Positions 7,848-16,400 of a DNA stretch of 64,000 bases are shown here, in pieces. This DNA comes from Gordonia sp. OPL2 (lineage in GTDB: Bacteria; Actinomycetota; Actinomycetes; Mycobacteriales; Mycobacteriaceae). The position numbers and the translations under genes are program-made. Each line of letters begins with the position of its first letter. The first letter of the stretch is position 1. The stretch lies in NCBI RefSeq assembly GCF_003797825.1, contig NZ_RKME01000005.1, forward strand, positions 1 to 64,000, given 5' to 3'. The notes below the pieces were generated by a model. That model was not told the origin of the DNA, made no database searches, and was given only the letters and a program-made list of their open reading frames with translations.

Positions 7848-8519
7848 TCATCCGATGGAGAAGGGCTTGCCGTACAGGTTCACCTTCTGGTGCAGCTTGC
7901 CCGTCGTCTCGACGGTGCTGAAGGCGCGGGCCTGCGCGTAGCCGCCGCAGTTCTGGATGGCCAGCTGTGCACGGTCGTAACCGATGTTGTACGTACCCGG
8001 CTTCTCGATGTCCTTCCGCGAGAGCTGCACGAACGCAACCTGTCCCGCCGCGAGCGGAACCGACAGGCTCGCCGTCGCCGACGGTGCTGCGGACAGGGTG
8101 GCGGACAGATCGCCCGACAGCCCCTTGATGTCGACCTGGCAGCCGACGATGTAGCCGGTCGACAAGGTGGCCGCCGCACCGTTCGTCATGGTTCCGTTGC
8201 TGCCCGGGAGCTCGGACTCGCCGGCGGGCCCCGCACTCGGTCCTGCCTTGGCGGGCTTGAGTTTCGGCGCCTTCAGGGTGACATTGCCGCTCACCCACGC
8301 GGTCCGGGACGCCGGGTTGCCGGCCATCGACGCCGAGACCTGCGCGCTCTCCCCGCTGCGGCTCAGCGTGATGCCTTCCCCGTGGACGGTTCCCCCGGGC
8401 AGTCGAACGAAGGCGTCGGCTCCGGCCGAGCCGACTCCCGCCACGGCGGCGGCGGCCGCGGCCCCGATCGCGGTTGCGGTCACACCGGCAACCCGAAAGG
8501 CCTTGTGTCTATACGTCAT
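7848..8519 (-). CDS. MspA-family outer-membrane porin (first)
   Basis: A 223-residue MspA-type porin upstream of and co-transcribed with the second. The signal peptide (MTYRHKAFRVAG, long Ala-rich core) ends near SAGADA. Family blocks AFVRLPGGTV, TAWVSGNV, GYIVGCQV, IQNCGGYAQARAF and LYGKPFSIG align with the second porin. An insert rich in Pro, Gly and Lys (about residues 85-110) is missing from the partner and may lie in a loop or the constriction. The conserved Cys pair (VGCQ, QNCGG) is present in both proteins. A weak iron-box-like sequence lies about 120 bases upstream. Confidence 0.9.
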   Translation of the reverse strand: MTYRHKAFRVAGVTATAIGAAAAAAVAGVGSAGADAFVRLPGGTVHGEGITLSRSGESAQVSASMAGNPASRTAWVSGNVTLKAPKLKPAKAGPSAGPAGESELPGSNGTMTNGAAATLSTGYIVGCQVDIKGLSGDLSATLSAAPSATASLSVPLAAGQVAFVQLSRKDIEKPGTYNIGYDRAQLAIQNCGGYAQARAFSTVETTGKLHQKVNLYGKPFSIG

Positions 8520-8638
8520 CCACTCCTCCTCGTTTGTGCGGCACCGAGCTCCCCGGGTCCCGACCGTGCCCGGAGCAGGAGTGATCGATGACGAGCCGGG
8601 CGCTCTGCCCGCAAGTATGAGTACCGCATAAGTAAGAG

Positions 8639-8657
8639 TTAGGAAAGTCTAATGTGA
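8639..8657. promoter_or_regulatory. Weak IdeR-box-like sequence upstream of porins
   Basis: TTAGGAAAGTCTAATGTGA matches the IdeR consensus (TWAGGTWAGSCTWACCTWA) at about 13 of 19 positions, well in the left half and poorly in the right half. It lies 120 bases upstream of the first porin. Confidence 0.3.
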
Positions 8658-8773
8658 CCGTCGTCATGTCTGCGCGCGCGCGCGGGGTCGTTGGTCGGTG
8701 CAGGAGGGGGCGCTGCGAATGAGCGGTTCGTCGACCATCCGACCCCGGTGGGGGTTGCGTCGGGATAGTGAGC

Positions 8774-8792
8774 TTAGGTAAAGATAGCCTTA
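8774..8792. promoter_or_regulatory. IdeR/DtxR-type iron box
   Basis: TTAGGTAAAGATAGCCTTA matches the 19-base IdeR consensus (TWAGGTWAGSCTWACCTWA) at 16 positions, with both outer half-sites intact. It is 93 bases before the start at 8885, so iron-bound IdeR would be expected to repress that gene and possibly the divergent porins. Confidence 0.7.
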
Positions 8793-8884
8793 GTAAACCG
8801 AGCGACACCCGCCATCGGTCAGGGGGACCGGGGCGAAATCGACGAAACGGACACCACCACCGCGGTGGTGTGAACGCGACGGGG

Positions 8885-9655
8885 ATGACAGTGACGCAGC
8901 TGGTAACACCATGCTCCTTGATGAGCGACGCGCAGGACTGCTATGGATGCAGCCCGGCCGTGACGATCGACGGCGATGCCGTCGACTTCGAGCGATTCGC
9001 CGAATGTGTCGAGTTCCTCGCCGACGACCTGATGGCCTGCGGGGTCGTGAGGGGACGACGCGTCGGCCTCGGCATCGCATCCGGATGGGTATTCGTCCTG
9101 ACCTGGCACGCATTGGTGGCGGTCGACGCTGTCGTCGTTCCCGTCGACCTGTGCGACAGCTCGTCGATCGAGCGGGCGCGGGAACTCGACCTCGACTTCC
9201 TGCTCGCTCACGAGGAGTACAACGATGTGCTCGAGGACGCGATCGACGGCCTGATCGACGACGAGTCGTCGATCCCGGTGTTCCGGGTCGCCGACGAGTT
9301 CGCCCTGGTCGACGTCAGCTCGCCGGAGACCTCGCGGAACCCGCTCTCCGCAGGCGGGGGCGGCCTGGTGTCCGATCTGGACACGGGCCGCGTCGAGGCG
9401 ACCGACGACCTGCTGGCCGAGGCGGATCGCCTCGGCCGGCGACTCGACCTGTGGCCAGGAGTCTCGGTGCAACTCGGGGGCGTACTCAACACCCGGCGCA
9501 CGATGCTGTTGATCATCGCGTGCGCCGCACGGGGCGCGTGCGCGTGCGTCGACGCGACGCCGCCGATCGACCCCGGTGCCCGACGGCTGGAGATGGTCCC
9601 GGTGATCGATCGTCCGGAATGGCAGTTCGACGGCCCGCTGCTGTCGGTGGGCTGA
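8885..9655 (+). CDS. Truncated adenylate-forming-enzyme homologue
   Basis: A 256-residue acidic protein resembling only the N-terminal subdomains of the ANL (acyl/aryl-AMP ligase, NRPS adenylation) fold. Residues about 35-95 match the A1-A2 region (VDFERFAECVEFLADDL, then ...ALVAVDAVVVPVDL). Where the ATP-binding TSGSTG-type loop should be there is only GGGGLVSD, and the chain stops before the A4-A10 motifs. A full enzyme has about 500-550 residues, so catalysis is not expected. Start ATG 8885 was chosen because the upstream 39 codons have poor composition. The iron box at 8774-8792 suggests it is expressed with the siderophore system. It could be a regulator or scaffold derived from an aryl-AMP ligase, or a decaying gene. 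Confidence 0.55.
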   Translation: MTVTQLVTPCSLMSDAQDCYGCSPAVTIDGDAVDFERFAECVEFLADDLMACGVVRGRRVGLGIASGWVFVLTWHALVAVDAVVVPVDLCDSSSIERARELDLDFLLAHEEYNDVLEDAIDGLIDDESSIPVFRVADEFALVDVSSPETSRNPLSAGGGGLVSDLDTGRVEATDDLLAEADRLGRRLDLWPGVSVQLGGVLNTRRTMLLIIACAARGACACVDATPPIDPGARRLEMVPVIDRPEWQFDGPLLSVG

Positions 9656-9691
9656 GCTGCTGTCAGTGGGCTGAGGTCCGGGCCGCCCGGG

Positions 9692-11686
9692 TCAGCCGAG
9701 CGTGGCGCCGACGAGATCGGCCAGCTCGGTCTCTTTGCGGCGGCGTAGCGTCGCGACGATCTCATCCGCGTCCGCATCGGTGGTCAGCCACAGGGATTCG
9801 CGCAGGACGTCGAGCAGCGCACTCCGCGCGAGGCGGGACCGCCGGGGTCGGCCCAGCCGCGCCAGGATCTGCGCGGTCGGTGACCCGGTGGGCTCGACGT
9901 CGGCGACGCGCACATCGAATGTGGCGTCGGTGAAGTCGAGGAGGATCGGATCCCCTTCGGCCAGGCCGAGTTCGGTGAGGAATCGTTTGATGGTGCCCGA
10001 CCGTGCCTGCACAGACACCCACATGAACGATTGCGGCCCGTGCCGCGTGGAAAGCTGAACCGGTGAGCCGGGCGCCACGCCGATGATGCCGGCCAGTGCA
10101 GACGGGACGTTGAACGCGGAACCCTTGAGGTGGGCGGCAGTTACGGTGGTGGACCAGTGGACGGTGCCGCCGTCCCGGTAGAGCCCGCGGGTGCGGGTGG
10201 GCGACTTCCGCGGCGTGTAGGGGCGGGTGCGTCGAGTCACGATGTCGTCGGTGGTGACGAAATCGCCTGCACTGGCGTAGGCGCGGACGCTCGCCTCGGT
10301 GACGTCGTATGTGCTGGTGATCTCCTCGATAATCGCGGGGAGCCGGGCGGATCCGCCGGCCCCGGTGAGGATGCGATCGATCTGGACGTGTACCGGTACG
10401 TAGGGAGCCAGACCCCAGCGACGCAGCCCGTAGCTGCTGCGGTCGGTCTTGACGATCCGGTCATCGGAGACCAGCGCGTTGCGCACCGACGACGGTGCGC
10501 GCGGGAAATCGGTGAGACCACTGATGATCTCGTCGAATGTGCGGGGTGCACCCGCCGTCGACAGGACGCCCGCGACCAGGTCGCCGGTCGAGGCGGTCGA
10601 GGAGATCACGTGGTCACCGAGGAACGAATACCCGCTGCGCCGCAGCCATTGTCGTGTGGCGCCGACGGAGAGTCCCAGACCATCGGCCACCGCCGCGAGT
10701 GCGGACACGTTTTCCGGGCTCGCCACCGAGTCGACGGTGGCGCGGGTGGTGGCGGCGGCCTCTTTCAGTGAGCCCCGCACGATCCACTCGTCCACGGTGA
10801 GCAGGTCTGGTGCACCGATCGTGAGCAGGTGCCACATCGGTATGCCCAGGGAGGAGACGACCACGGCGAGAGTCGGAAACTCCATGGTGATTGAATCGAT
10901 GTCGACGACGGGATCGGTGCGGCGCAGGATCTCGGCCTCGAGGTCGCGCAGGCCCGGCGTGGCGTCGAGTAACTCGCGCAGACGATGCCGGAGACTCCGG
11001 TCGATCTGGGTCACCCGTTCACGCGAGGTGCCCAGCATCCCGGCGAGTTCGGACTGCGTCCGAGGACGGGCGGCGAGGACACGGTCGAACAGGACGAGCC
11101 GGTCACGTTCGGTCAGTTCGGCGACGAATGCGCGTATGTCGTCCTCGCTGACAGTGCCCGGTCGGGTCACGTCCTCCGTGGCGCGCTCGCGCACGACCCC
11201 CGATCGCGCGACCAGCCGTGCGATCAGATTCACGACTGTCACCGGGCCGACTCCGGGAAAGTGCATCAGGTCCGCCACCGACAAGGTCATGAGTTCGGCG
11301 ATGGTCCCGACGCGCTCGGTCGCGAGGGCGTCGCGGGTCGACCGGGGCAGTGGGAGAGGCTCGGATCCGGCTCGTACGGCGGGGAAGTCGTCGGTGAGCC
11401 GTCGTGCGGAACGATCGGCGACGTAACGCTCGGCGATGCGGTGACAGAAGCGTTCGTGGTTGACGTCGGTCAGCGTGTCCGACGGCGAACTGCGAATCCA
11501 CGCGTTGACGACGATCTCGTCGTCGGCGAGGATTCCCGGACCGCGTCGATACTCGGACAGCCACGGCAGCAGTTCGATCCACGGGCTCTCGGACAGACGC
11601 TGACCGCGGAGCCGTTCGGCGAGCTCGCGGTCGTCGGGGACCATGGCGTCGTCGGAGGTCAGAACCTCGGACGAGGACGATGACAT
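9692..11686 (-). CDS. Large sigma-region-4-like DNA-binding protein
   Basis: A 664-residue protein (start ATG 11686; a longer ATG at 11716 is possible). About residues 125-160 form a helix-hairpin-helix like the RNA polymerase alpha C-terminal domain (TIAELMTLSVADLMHFPGVG). About residues 195-245 are a sigma-70 region-4-like helix-turn-helix (LTERDRLVLFDRVL...TQSELAGMLGTSRERVTQIDRSL). Later segments look like repeated winged-helix modules (for example RTFDEIISGL...SSVRNALVSDDRIVKTDRSSYGL). The C-terminal third is unassigned. There is no sigma region 2, so it is not a classical sigma factor. Similar actinobacterial proteins are annotated as sigma factor-like HTH proteins. Its place between siderophore genes suggests, but does not prove, that it controls them. 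Confidence 0.65.
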   Translation of the reverse strand: MSSSSSEVLTSDDAMVPDDRELAERLRGQRLSESPWIELLPWLSEYRRGPGILADDEIVVNAWIRSSPSDTLTDVNHERFCHRIAERYVADRSARRLTDDFPAVRAGSEPLPLPRSTRDALATERVGTIAELMTLSVADLMHFPGVGPVTVVNLIARLVARSGVVRERATEDVTRPGTVSEDDIRAFVAELTERDRLVLFDRVLAARPRTQSELAGMLGTSRERVTQIDRSLRHRLRELLDATPGLRDLEAEILRRTDPVVDIDSITMEFPTLAVVVSSLGIPMWHLLTIGAPDLLTVDEWIVRGSLKEAAATTRATVDSVASPENVSALAAVADGLGLSVGATRQWLRRSGYSFLGDHVISSTASTGDLVAGVLSTAGAPRTFDEIISGLTDFPRAPSSVRNALVSDDRIVKTDRSSYGLRRWGLAPYVPVHVQIDRILTGAGGSARLPAIIEEITSTYDVTEASVRAYASAGDFVTTDDIVTRRTRPYTPRKSPTRTRGLYRDGGTVHWSTTVTAAHLKGSAFNVPSALAGIIGVAPGSPVQLSTRHGPQSFMWVSVQARSGTIKRFLTELGLAEGDPILLDFTDATFDVRVADVEPTGSPTAQILARLGRPRRSRLARSALLDVLRESLWLTTDADADEIVATLRRRKETELADLVGATLG

Positions 11687-11728
11687 CGGTGGCGACTTCC
11701 CTGACTGGTGAAACACGACGATTTCAGA

Positions 11729-11740
11729 ATAGCCTATCGC
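11729..11740. promoter_or_regulatory. AGCCTATCG motif before the sigma-like gene
   Basis: On the minus strand this reads CGATAGGCT, 45 bases upstream of the sigma-like gene. The identical 9-base word precedes panD at 12915-12923 in the same orientation relative to the downstream gene. TAGGCT fits a TANNNT -10 hexamer and also resembles the centre of an IdeR box, so its role is open. Confidence 0.35.
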
Positions 11741-11767
11741 CGAACGGCCGCAGCTGCGGTGAAGCGC

Positions 11768-12883
11768 TCAACCCGCGATGTCCAGGGCGGATAGCACGGT
11801 GCGGAATTTGGCGGAGGTCTCGGCGAGTTCGGTTGCGGGATCGGATTCGGCGACGATTCCGCCTCCGGCCCAGGTGATCAGCTCGCGTCCGTCGGATGCG
11901 AGGTCGGCGCACCGGATGCTCACCATCCATTCGCCGTCGCCGTTCGCATCACACCAGCCGACGGCCCCGGCATAGAACCCACGGTCACCCTCCACTGCCA
12001 GGATGTGATCGCGCGCCGCAGGGGTCGGTGTGCCGCAGATGGCGGGCGTCGGATGCACCGCGGCGGCGAGGTCGAGAGCGGTGGTCGCCGGATCCGCGAC
12101 GTGTCCGCTGATCGCACTGCCGAGATGCCACATCGTCGGGGTGGAGGTGAGCGACGGTTCGGTGGGCACGTCGAGATCCGCGCACAGGGGTGCCAGCGCG
12201 GCCGCCAGCGCGTCGACCACGTAGCCGTGTTCGCGACGGTCCTTGGGTGATGACGCGAGACGTCGTCCGTTCTCGGCGTCCGCGATCGGATCGGGGTCGC
12301 GCGGCAGAGAACCGGCGAGTGGGTGGCAACTCACCACGTCGCCCTGTTTGCGGACCAGTACCTCGGGGCTCGACCCGATGAGATGACGACCGTCGAACGG
12401 CGGCCCGGCAGGCGAGAGATCGGTCGCGAATGCGTTCCCGTCATGGTCGCGGGCGCCGAGTCGGGCGGCGAGATCCCACGGCGACAACGGTTCTGCCGAT
12501 CGCACGTCGAGCCGGCGCGCCAACACGATCTTGGCCACCCCGTTGGCCGGATCGGCGATCGCACGGACCGCATCCTCGACCCGGCGGACATGTTGGTCGG
12601 GTTCGGGATGGGACGCGGTGATCTGTGCGTCGACCGAGATGTCGGTGGTGCCGCAGTGCCATCGACCGGGTCGACGGGTCAGTTCGATCGGCGCCGTGAG
12701 AGCGCACGGTTCGCGCAGATCGAAGGGCAGGGCGCCGACGATGCCCGGGATCCCTCCGGAACCGAGGTGTTCGCGCGCCTCGTCGAGCCGATCGAATCGA
12801 TTGCGGGTTCCGGTCGCGATCACGTGCTCGTCCGGTCGGGACAGCAGGAACACCGGGTCGTGACGCGTCTCATGCTCGCTCAT
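11768..12883 (-). CDS. entC: Isochorismate synthase
   Basis: This 371-residue chorismate-binding enzyme converts chorismate to isochorismate, the first step to 2,3-dihydroxybenzoate (or salicylate) for siderophores. Family marks: AKIVLARRLDV near residue 120, IGSSPEVLVRKQGDVVSCHPLAGS (substrate and Mg site region), LTSTPTMWHLGSAISG, and the C-terminal VHPTPAICGTP with the following FYAGAVGW. Start ATG 12883 gives the normal length; the upstream frame overlaps the control region. It is divergent from panD and the biosynthetic operon across a 101-base shared promoter region. A distinct salicylate synthase cannot be fully excluded by eye, but the residues and length fit EntC/DhbC better. The enzymes that would take isochorismate onward are not in this window. 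Confidence 0.88.
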   Translation of the reverse strand: MSEHETRHDPVFLLSRPDEHVIATGTRNRFDRLDEAREHLGSGGIPGIVGALPFDLREPCALTAPIELTRRPGRWHCGTTDISVDAQITASHPEPDQHVRRVEDAVRAIADPANGVAKIVLARRLDVRSAEPLSPWDLAARLGARDHDGNAFATDLSPAGPPFDGRHLIGSSPEVLVRKQGDVVSCHPLAGSLPRDPDPIADAENGRRLASSPKDRREHGYVVDALAAALAPLCADLDVPTEPSLTSTPTMWHLGSAISGHVADPATTALDLAAAVHPTPAICGTPTPAARDHILAVEGDRGFYAGAVGWCDANGDGEWMVSIRCADLASDGRELITWAGGGIVAESDPATELAETSAKFRTVLSALDIAG

Positions 12884-12911
12884 GCACCGGAATCTACCAA
12901 GTGTGGTTGTT

Positions 12912-12930
12912 CTACGATAGGCTTTGTTGC
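12912..12930. promoter_or_regulatory. Candidate operator/promoter between entC-like and panD genes
   Basis: The centre CGATAGGCT matches the AGGCT core of an IdeR box, but the flanks fit poorly (about 11 of 19). The word is shared with the promoter region of the sigma-like gene. It lies 29 bases upstream of the isochorismate synthase start and 62 bases upstream of panD. Confidence 0.35.
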
Positions 12931-12984
12931 TTGTGAGTGGCGGCACCCCGAACCGCCCGAATCGACCGATTACAGGGAGCTGAG

Positions 12985-13392
12985 ATGCTGCGCACCGTTG
13001 TCAACGGAAAGATCCACCGAGCCACCGTGACCCAGGCCGACCTGCACTACGTAGGGTCCATCACGATCGACGAGAACCTCATGCGTGCCGCCGATCTGGT
13101 GGAGGGCGAGCAGGTCCAGGTCGTCGACATCACCAACGGCGCCCGCCTCGAGACCTATGTCATCACCGGTCCCGCCGACAGCGGCGTGATCTGCATCAAC
13201 GGTGCCGCCGCGCATCTGGTGAACCCCGACGACCTGGTCATCATCATGTCGTTCCTGCAGCTCGACGAGACCGAGCTCATCGCGCATCAGCCGAAGGTCG
13301 TGCACGTGAACGGCGACAACGCCATCGTCGCCCTGGGCAACGATCCGGCCCAACCCGTCCCGGGTGCCACCGACCAGATGGCGTCGCGCTGA
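12985..13392 (+). CDS. panD: Aspartate 1-decarboxylase (beta-alanine supply)
   Basis: The enzyme removes the alpha-carboxyl of L-aspartate to give beta-alanine. The 135-residue chain is full length and keeps the self-cleavage site: HYVGSITID, where cleavage between Gly24 and Ser25 makes the catalytic pyruvoyl group. The catalytic Lys9 (NGKIHRA) and the block [21 protein letters not shown] are also present. A GGGAG ribosome site lies 5 bases before ATG 12985. It is the first gene of the siderophore operon and NRPS1 starts 20 bases later. This position, apart from pantothenate genes, suggests a dedicated supply of beta-alanine for the NRPSs; their adenylation codes agree. It could still be the cell's only PanD, serving coenzyme A as well. 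Confidence 0.92.
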   Translation: MLRTVVNGKIHRATVTQADLHYVGSITIDENLMRAADLVEGEQVQVVDITNGARLETYVITGPADSGVICINGAAAHLVNPDDLVIIMSFLQLDETELIAHQPKVVHVNGDNAIVALGNDPAQPVPGATDQMASR

Positions 13393-13412
13393 ACGCATCG
13401 GCCACATCCACG

Positions 13413-16400
13413 GTGATGACATCCACGACACTGCCGACCGCTCGCCGCATCCGGGCCACCGACGCCCAGGCGGCGATGTGGTTCGGTCACCAGATGGTCG
13501 GCGATTCGGCCGCGTTCGTCGTCGCGCAGTCCTGGGAGCTGCGGGGAGAGGTCGACGTCGACCTCCTGCGGGAGTCGCTGTCGGTCGCGCTCACCGAAGC
13601 CGAGGGGCTCTCGGTGACGTTCGACGTCGACGCCGATGCCGTCACCCAGGACCTGTCGGCCCGCGCTGTCGGTGACGTCGCCGACATCGAGGTGGTCGAC
13701 GTGGCCGATCGCACCGCCGCCGCGGAGTGGATGGACCGCGAGCGTCGTCTGCCGATCGACCCGTCGATCGGACCCTGTTGTGCCGCAGCCATTCTCACTG
13801 TCGACGTCGATCACGCCATCGTGTTCCTGCGTGCCCATCACATCGTCGCCGACGCCTACGGACTGACCCTGCTGGGCAGACGTGCGGCGCAGGTGTACAC
13901 GGCGCGAACGGCAGGCGAGCCCGTGCCGGATCGCTGGTTCGGATCCCTCACCGACGTCGTCGACGAGGAGGCGTCCTACCGGACCTCGCCCCGTCGCGAG
14001 GCTGATGTCGCGTTCTGGCACTCCTACGGGCGGGGGCCCGGTGACGTCGCATCGCTGGCCCGGCGGCCCGGGGCCGGAACAGTCGCGACATCGGTGCGTT
14101 CGCATGCAGTGACCGTGGACCCGGCGATCTCCGCCGAGATGGCCGCCCGCGCCGCAGACAGCGGCACGACCTGGAGTGATGTGCTGACCGCCCTGATCGG
14201 CGCCTGGGTGGCGTCGCGCCGCTCGTCGTCGGAGGGCGCCCCGGTCACGGTCGGCTTCCCGATCATGAACCGATTCGGTTCGGCCGCGCTGACCGTACCC
14301 GTCACCGCCGTCAACGTGGTGCCGATCCGACTCGCACTCGGAGCCCGGACCACGCCGCTCGCAGCACTCGACGTGGTGCGCGAGGCCATCGCGGAGGTCC
14401 GGGGCCACACGACCCTGCGCGGCGAGGACATCGCGCGCCTCGGTGAGGGGCTGCGACCCGCGGTGTGGATCAACATCAAGCCGTTCGGTGACGAACTGCG
14501 TTTCGCCGACGTCACGGCGACCGTCGGCTCGCTGGCCCGCGGTCCGGTTCAGGAGCTGACCGTCACCGGACGACGTGTCACCGCCGACGGCTGCATCGAG
14601 TTGCAGTTCGATGCGGACGCCGAGCGCTACGACGACGCCGAGCTGACGGGCCTCGCCGAAGGTCTTGCCCAGTTCATCTCCGCGGCAACAGAACCCGATT
14701 GCTGGAAGCGGCCGATCGCCACGCTGCCCGCCGATGGGGTGCGGCGTGGGGGGCGCCACGAGACCGGGCGGGAGATCGACAACGAGGACCGGACGCTCGA
14801 CGACCTGATCCTGACCGGGCGACGCCCCACCCTGCTCACCGCGAACTGCGAGATCTCCGCCGACGAACTCGATGTGCGGGTGGCCCGGCTGGCCCGGCTG
14901 CTCATCGATCGCGGCGTCGGACCCGATGATCACGTCGCCGTGATCCCGCCCCGTACCGACGATCTCGCCGTCGCCGTGCTCGCCGTCCTCGCGGCCGGGG
15001 CCGTGTGTGTGCCCGTCGATCCGGCTGCGCCCGACGCGCGACTGCGGATGATGATCGACGTCGCGGCTCCTCGCCTCGTCGTGACCTCGGCTGCGGTCGC
15101 CGCCCGATCGATCGTCGACGGCACCGTCCCCGTGGTGGCACTCGACGATGATGACATCGCCACGGAACTCTCCGGATCGGCGTCGGACCGGGTGACTGAC
15201 AGCGATCGACACTCCCGGCTGCTACCGGCACACACCGCGGTCGCCATCTTCACCTCGGGCTCCACCGGGCACCCCAAATTGGTCGCCGTGCCCCATTCGG
15301 CTCTCACGAATCGTCTGATGTGGGCCGACCGCGAGTGGGACGCAGCGACATCTATCGACCCCGACCGCGGGGTTGCAACCCCCGACACCCGTATCGCCAA
15401 GTCCTCCATCGGATTCATCGACGGCATCACCGAGCTGCTCGACGGACTTCTCGCCGGGGCACGCATCGTGATCGCCGGCGACGACGAGATCGCCGATCCA
15501 TCGCGCCTGGCGGATCTGGCCGACGCGTCCGCCGCCACTGCTTTGACCGCCGTCCCATCGGTGGCCGCCGCCATGCTCGACCGCATGGATGCCGATGCCG
15601 ATGCCGAACCTGACGCCGACACCCGGCGCCTGCCCACGATCCGGCGCTGGACCCTCAGTGGTGAGGACCTGCCCGCGCGCGTCGTCGAACGGGTCCGCGC
15701 GCAGGGACCGTCGGTCATCGTCAACTCCTACGGCTCCACCGAGGTCACCGGTGACGCCACCTACTCCGACCTCTCCGACTCCGGCTCGACGGTGGACATC
15801 GGTACTCCGGTGTCCAACAGCGTCATCCGCGTGCTCGATCCGTGGATGCGTCCTGTCGGAGACGGCGAGCCGGGCGAACTGCACGTCGCAGGTGCGCAAT
15901 TGGCCCGCGGATATGTCGGCCGTGCCGATGAGACCGCGTCACGTTTCGTCGCCGACCCCTGGGCGCAGCAGCCGGGCACCCGGCTCTACCGCACCGGTGA
16001 TCGCGTCGTCCGGCGCGACGGCCGGCTCATCTACCTCGGCCGCACCGATCATCAGATCACGTTGCGCGGCCTGCGGATCGATCCCGGTGAGGTCGAGAGC
16101 GTGCTCGCGAGTCTGCCCGGTGTCGCCGCCGCTGCGGTCGCCGTACACGAACTCGTCGACGGAGAACCGGTGCTGGTGGCCTACGCGACACCCGTCGACG
16201 CCGAACAGCCGCCGGTCGCCGCCGACCTGCGCAGGCAACTCGCCGATCGCCTGCCTCGGCACCTCGTCCCGGCCACAATCGTCCATCTCGATCACCTTCC
16301 GACGACGCCCAACGGCAAACTGGACCGGACGGCACTTCTCGCACCGGACGGCGAAGACCATCTCTCCGACAACGAGGTCGGCGACGACGTCCGTCTGCTC

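Larger units (their letters stand above)
8520..8884. other. Divergent control region of the siderophore locus
   Basis: This 365-base gap between the divergent porins and the truncated adenylating-enzyme gene has no gene. It is locally AT-richer (8625-8660 and 8765-8800) and holds two sequences resembling the IdeR/DtxR operator, listed separately. It is the likely iron-responsive start point for both directions. Confidence 0.5.

Noticed and set aside
11768..12883. Salicylate synthase instead of isochorismate synthase
   Set aside because: Length and motifs fit EntC/DhbC better; the lyase-type features of salicylate synthases are not evident.
13287..15212. 641-residue minus-strand open frame
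   Set aside because: Antisense shadow of panD and NRPS1; His/Asp/Arg-rich composition typical of reverse-strand frames in high-GC coding DNA.
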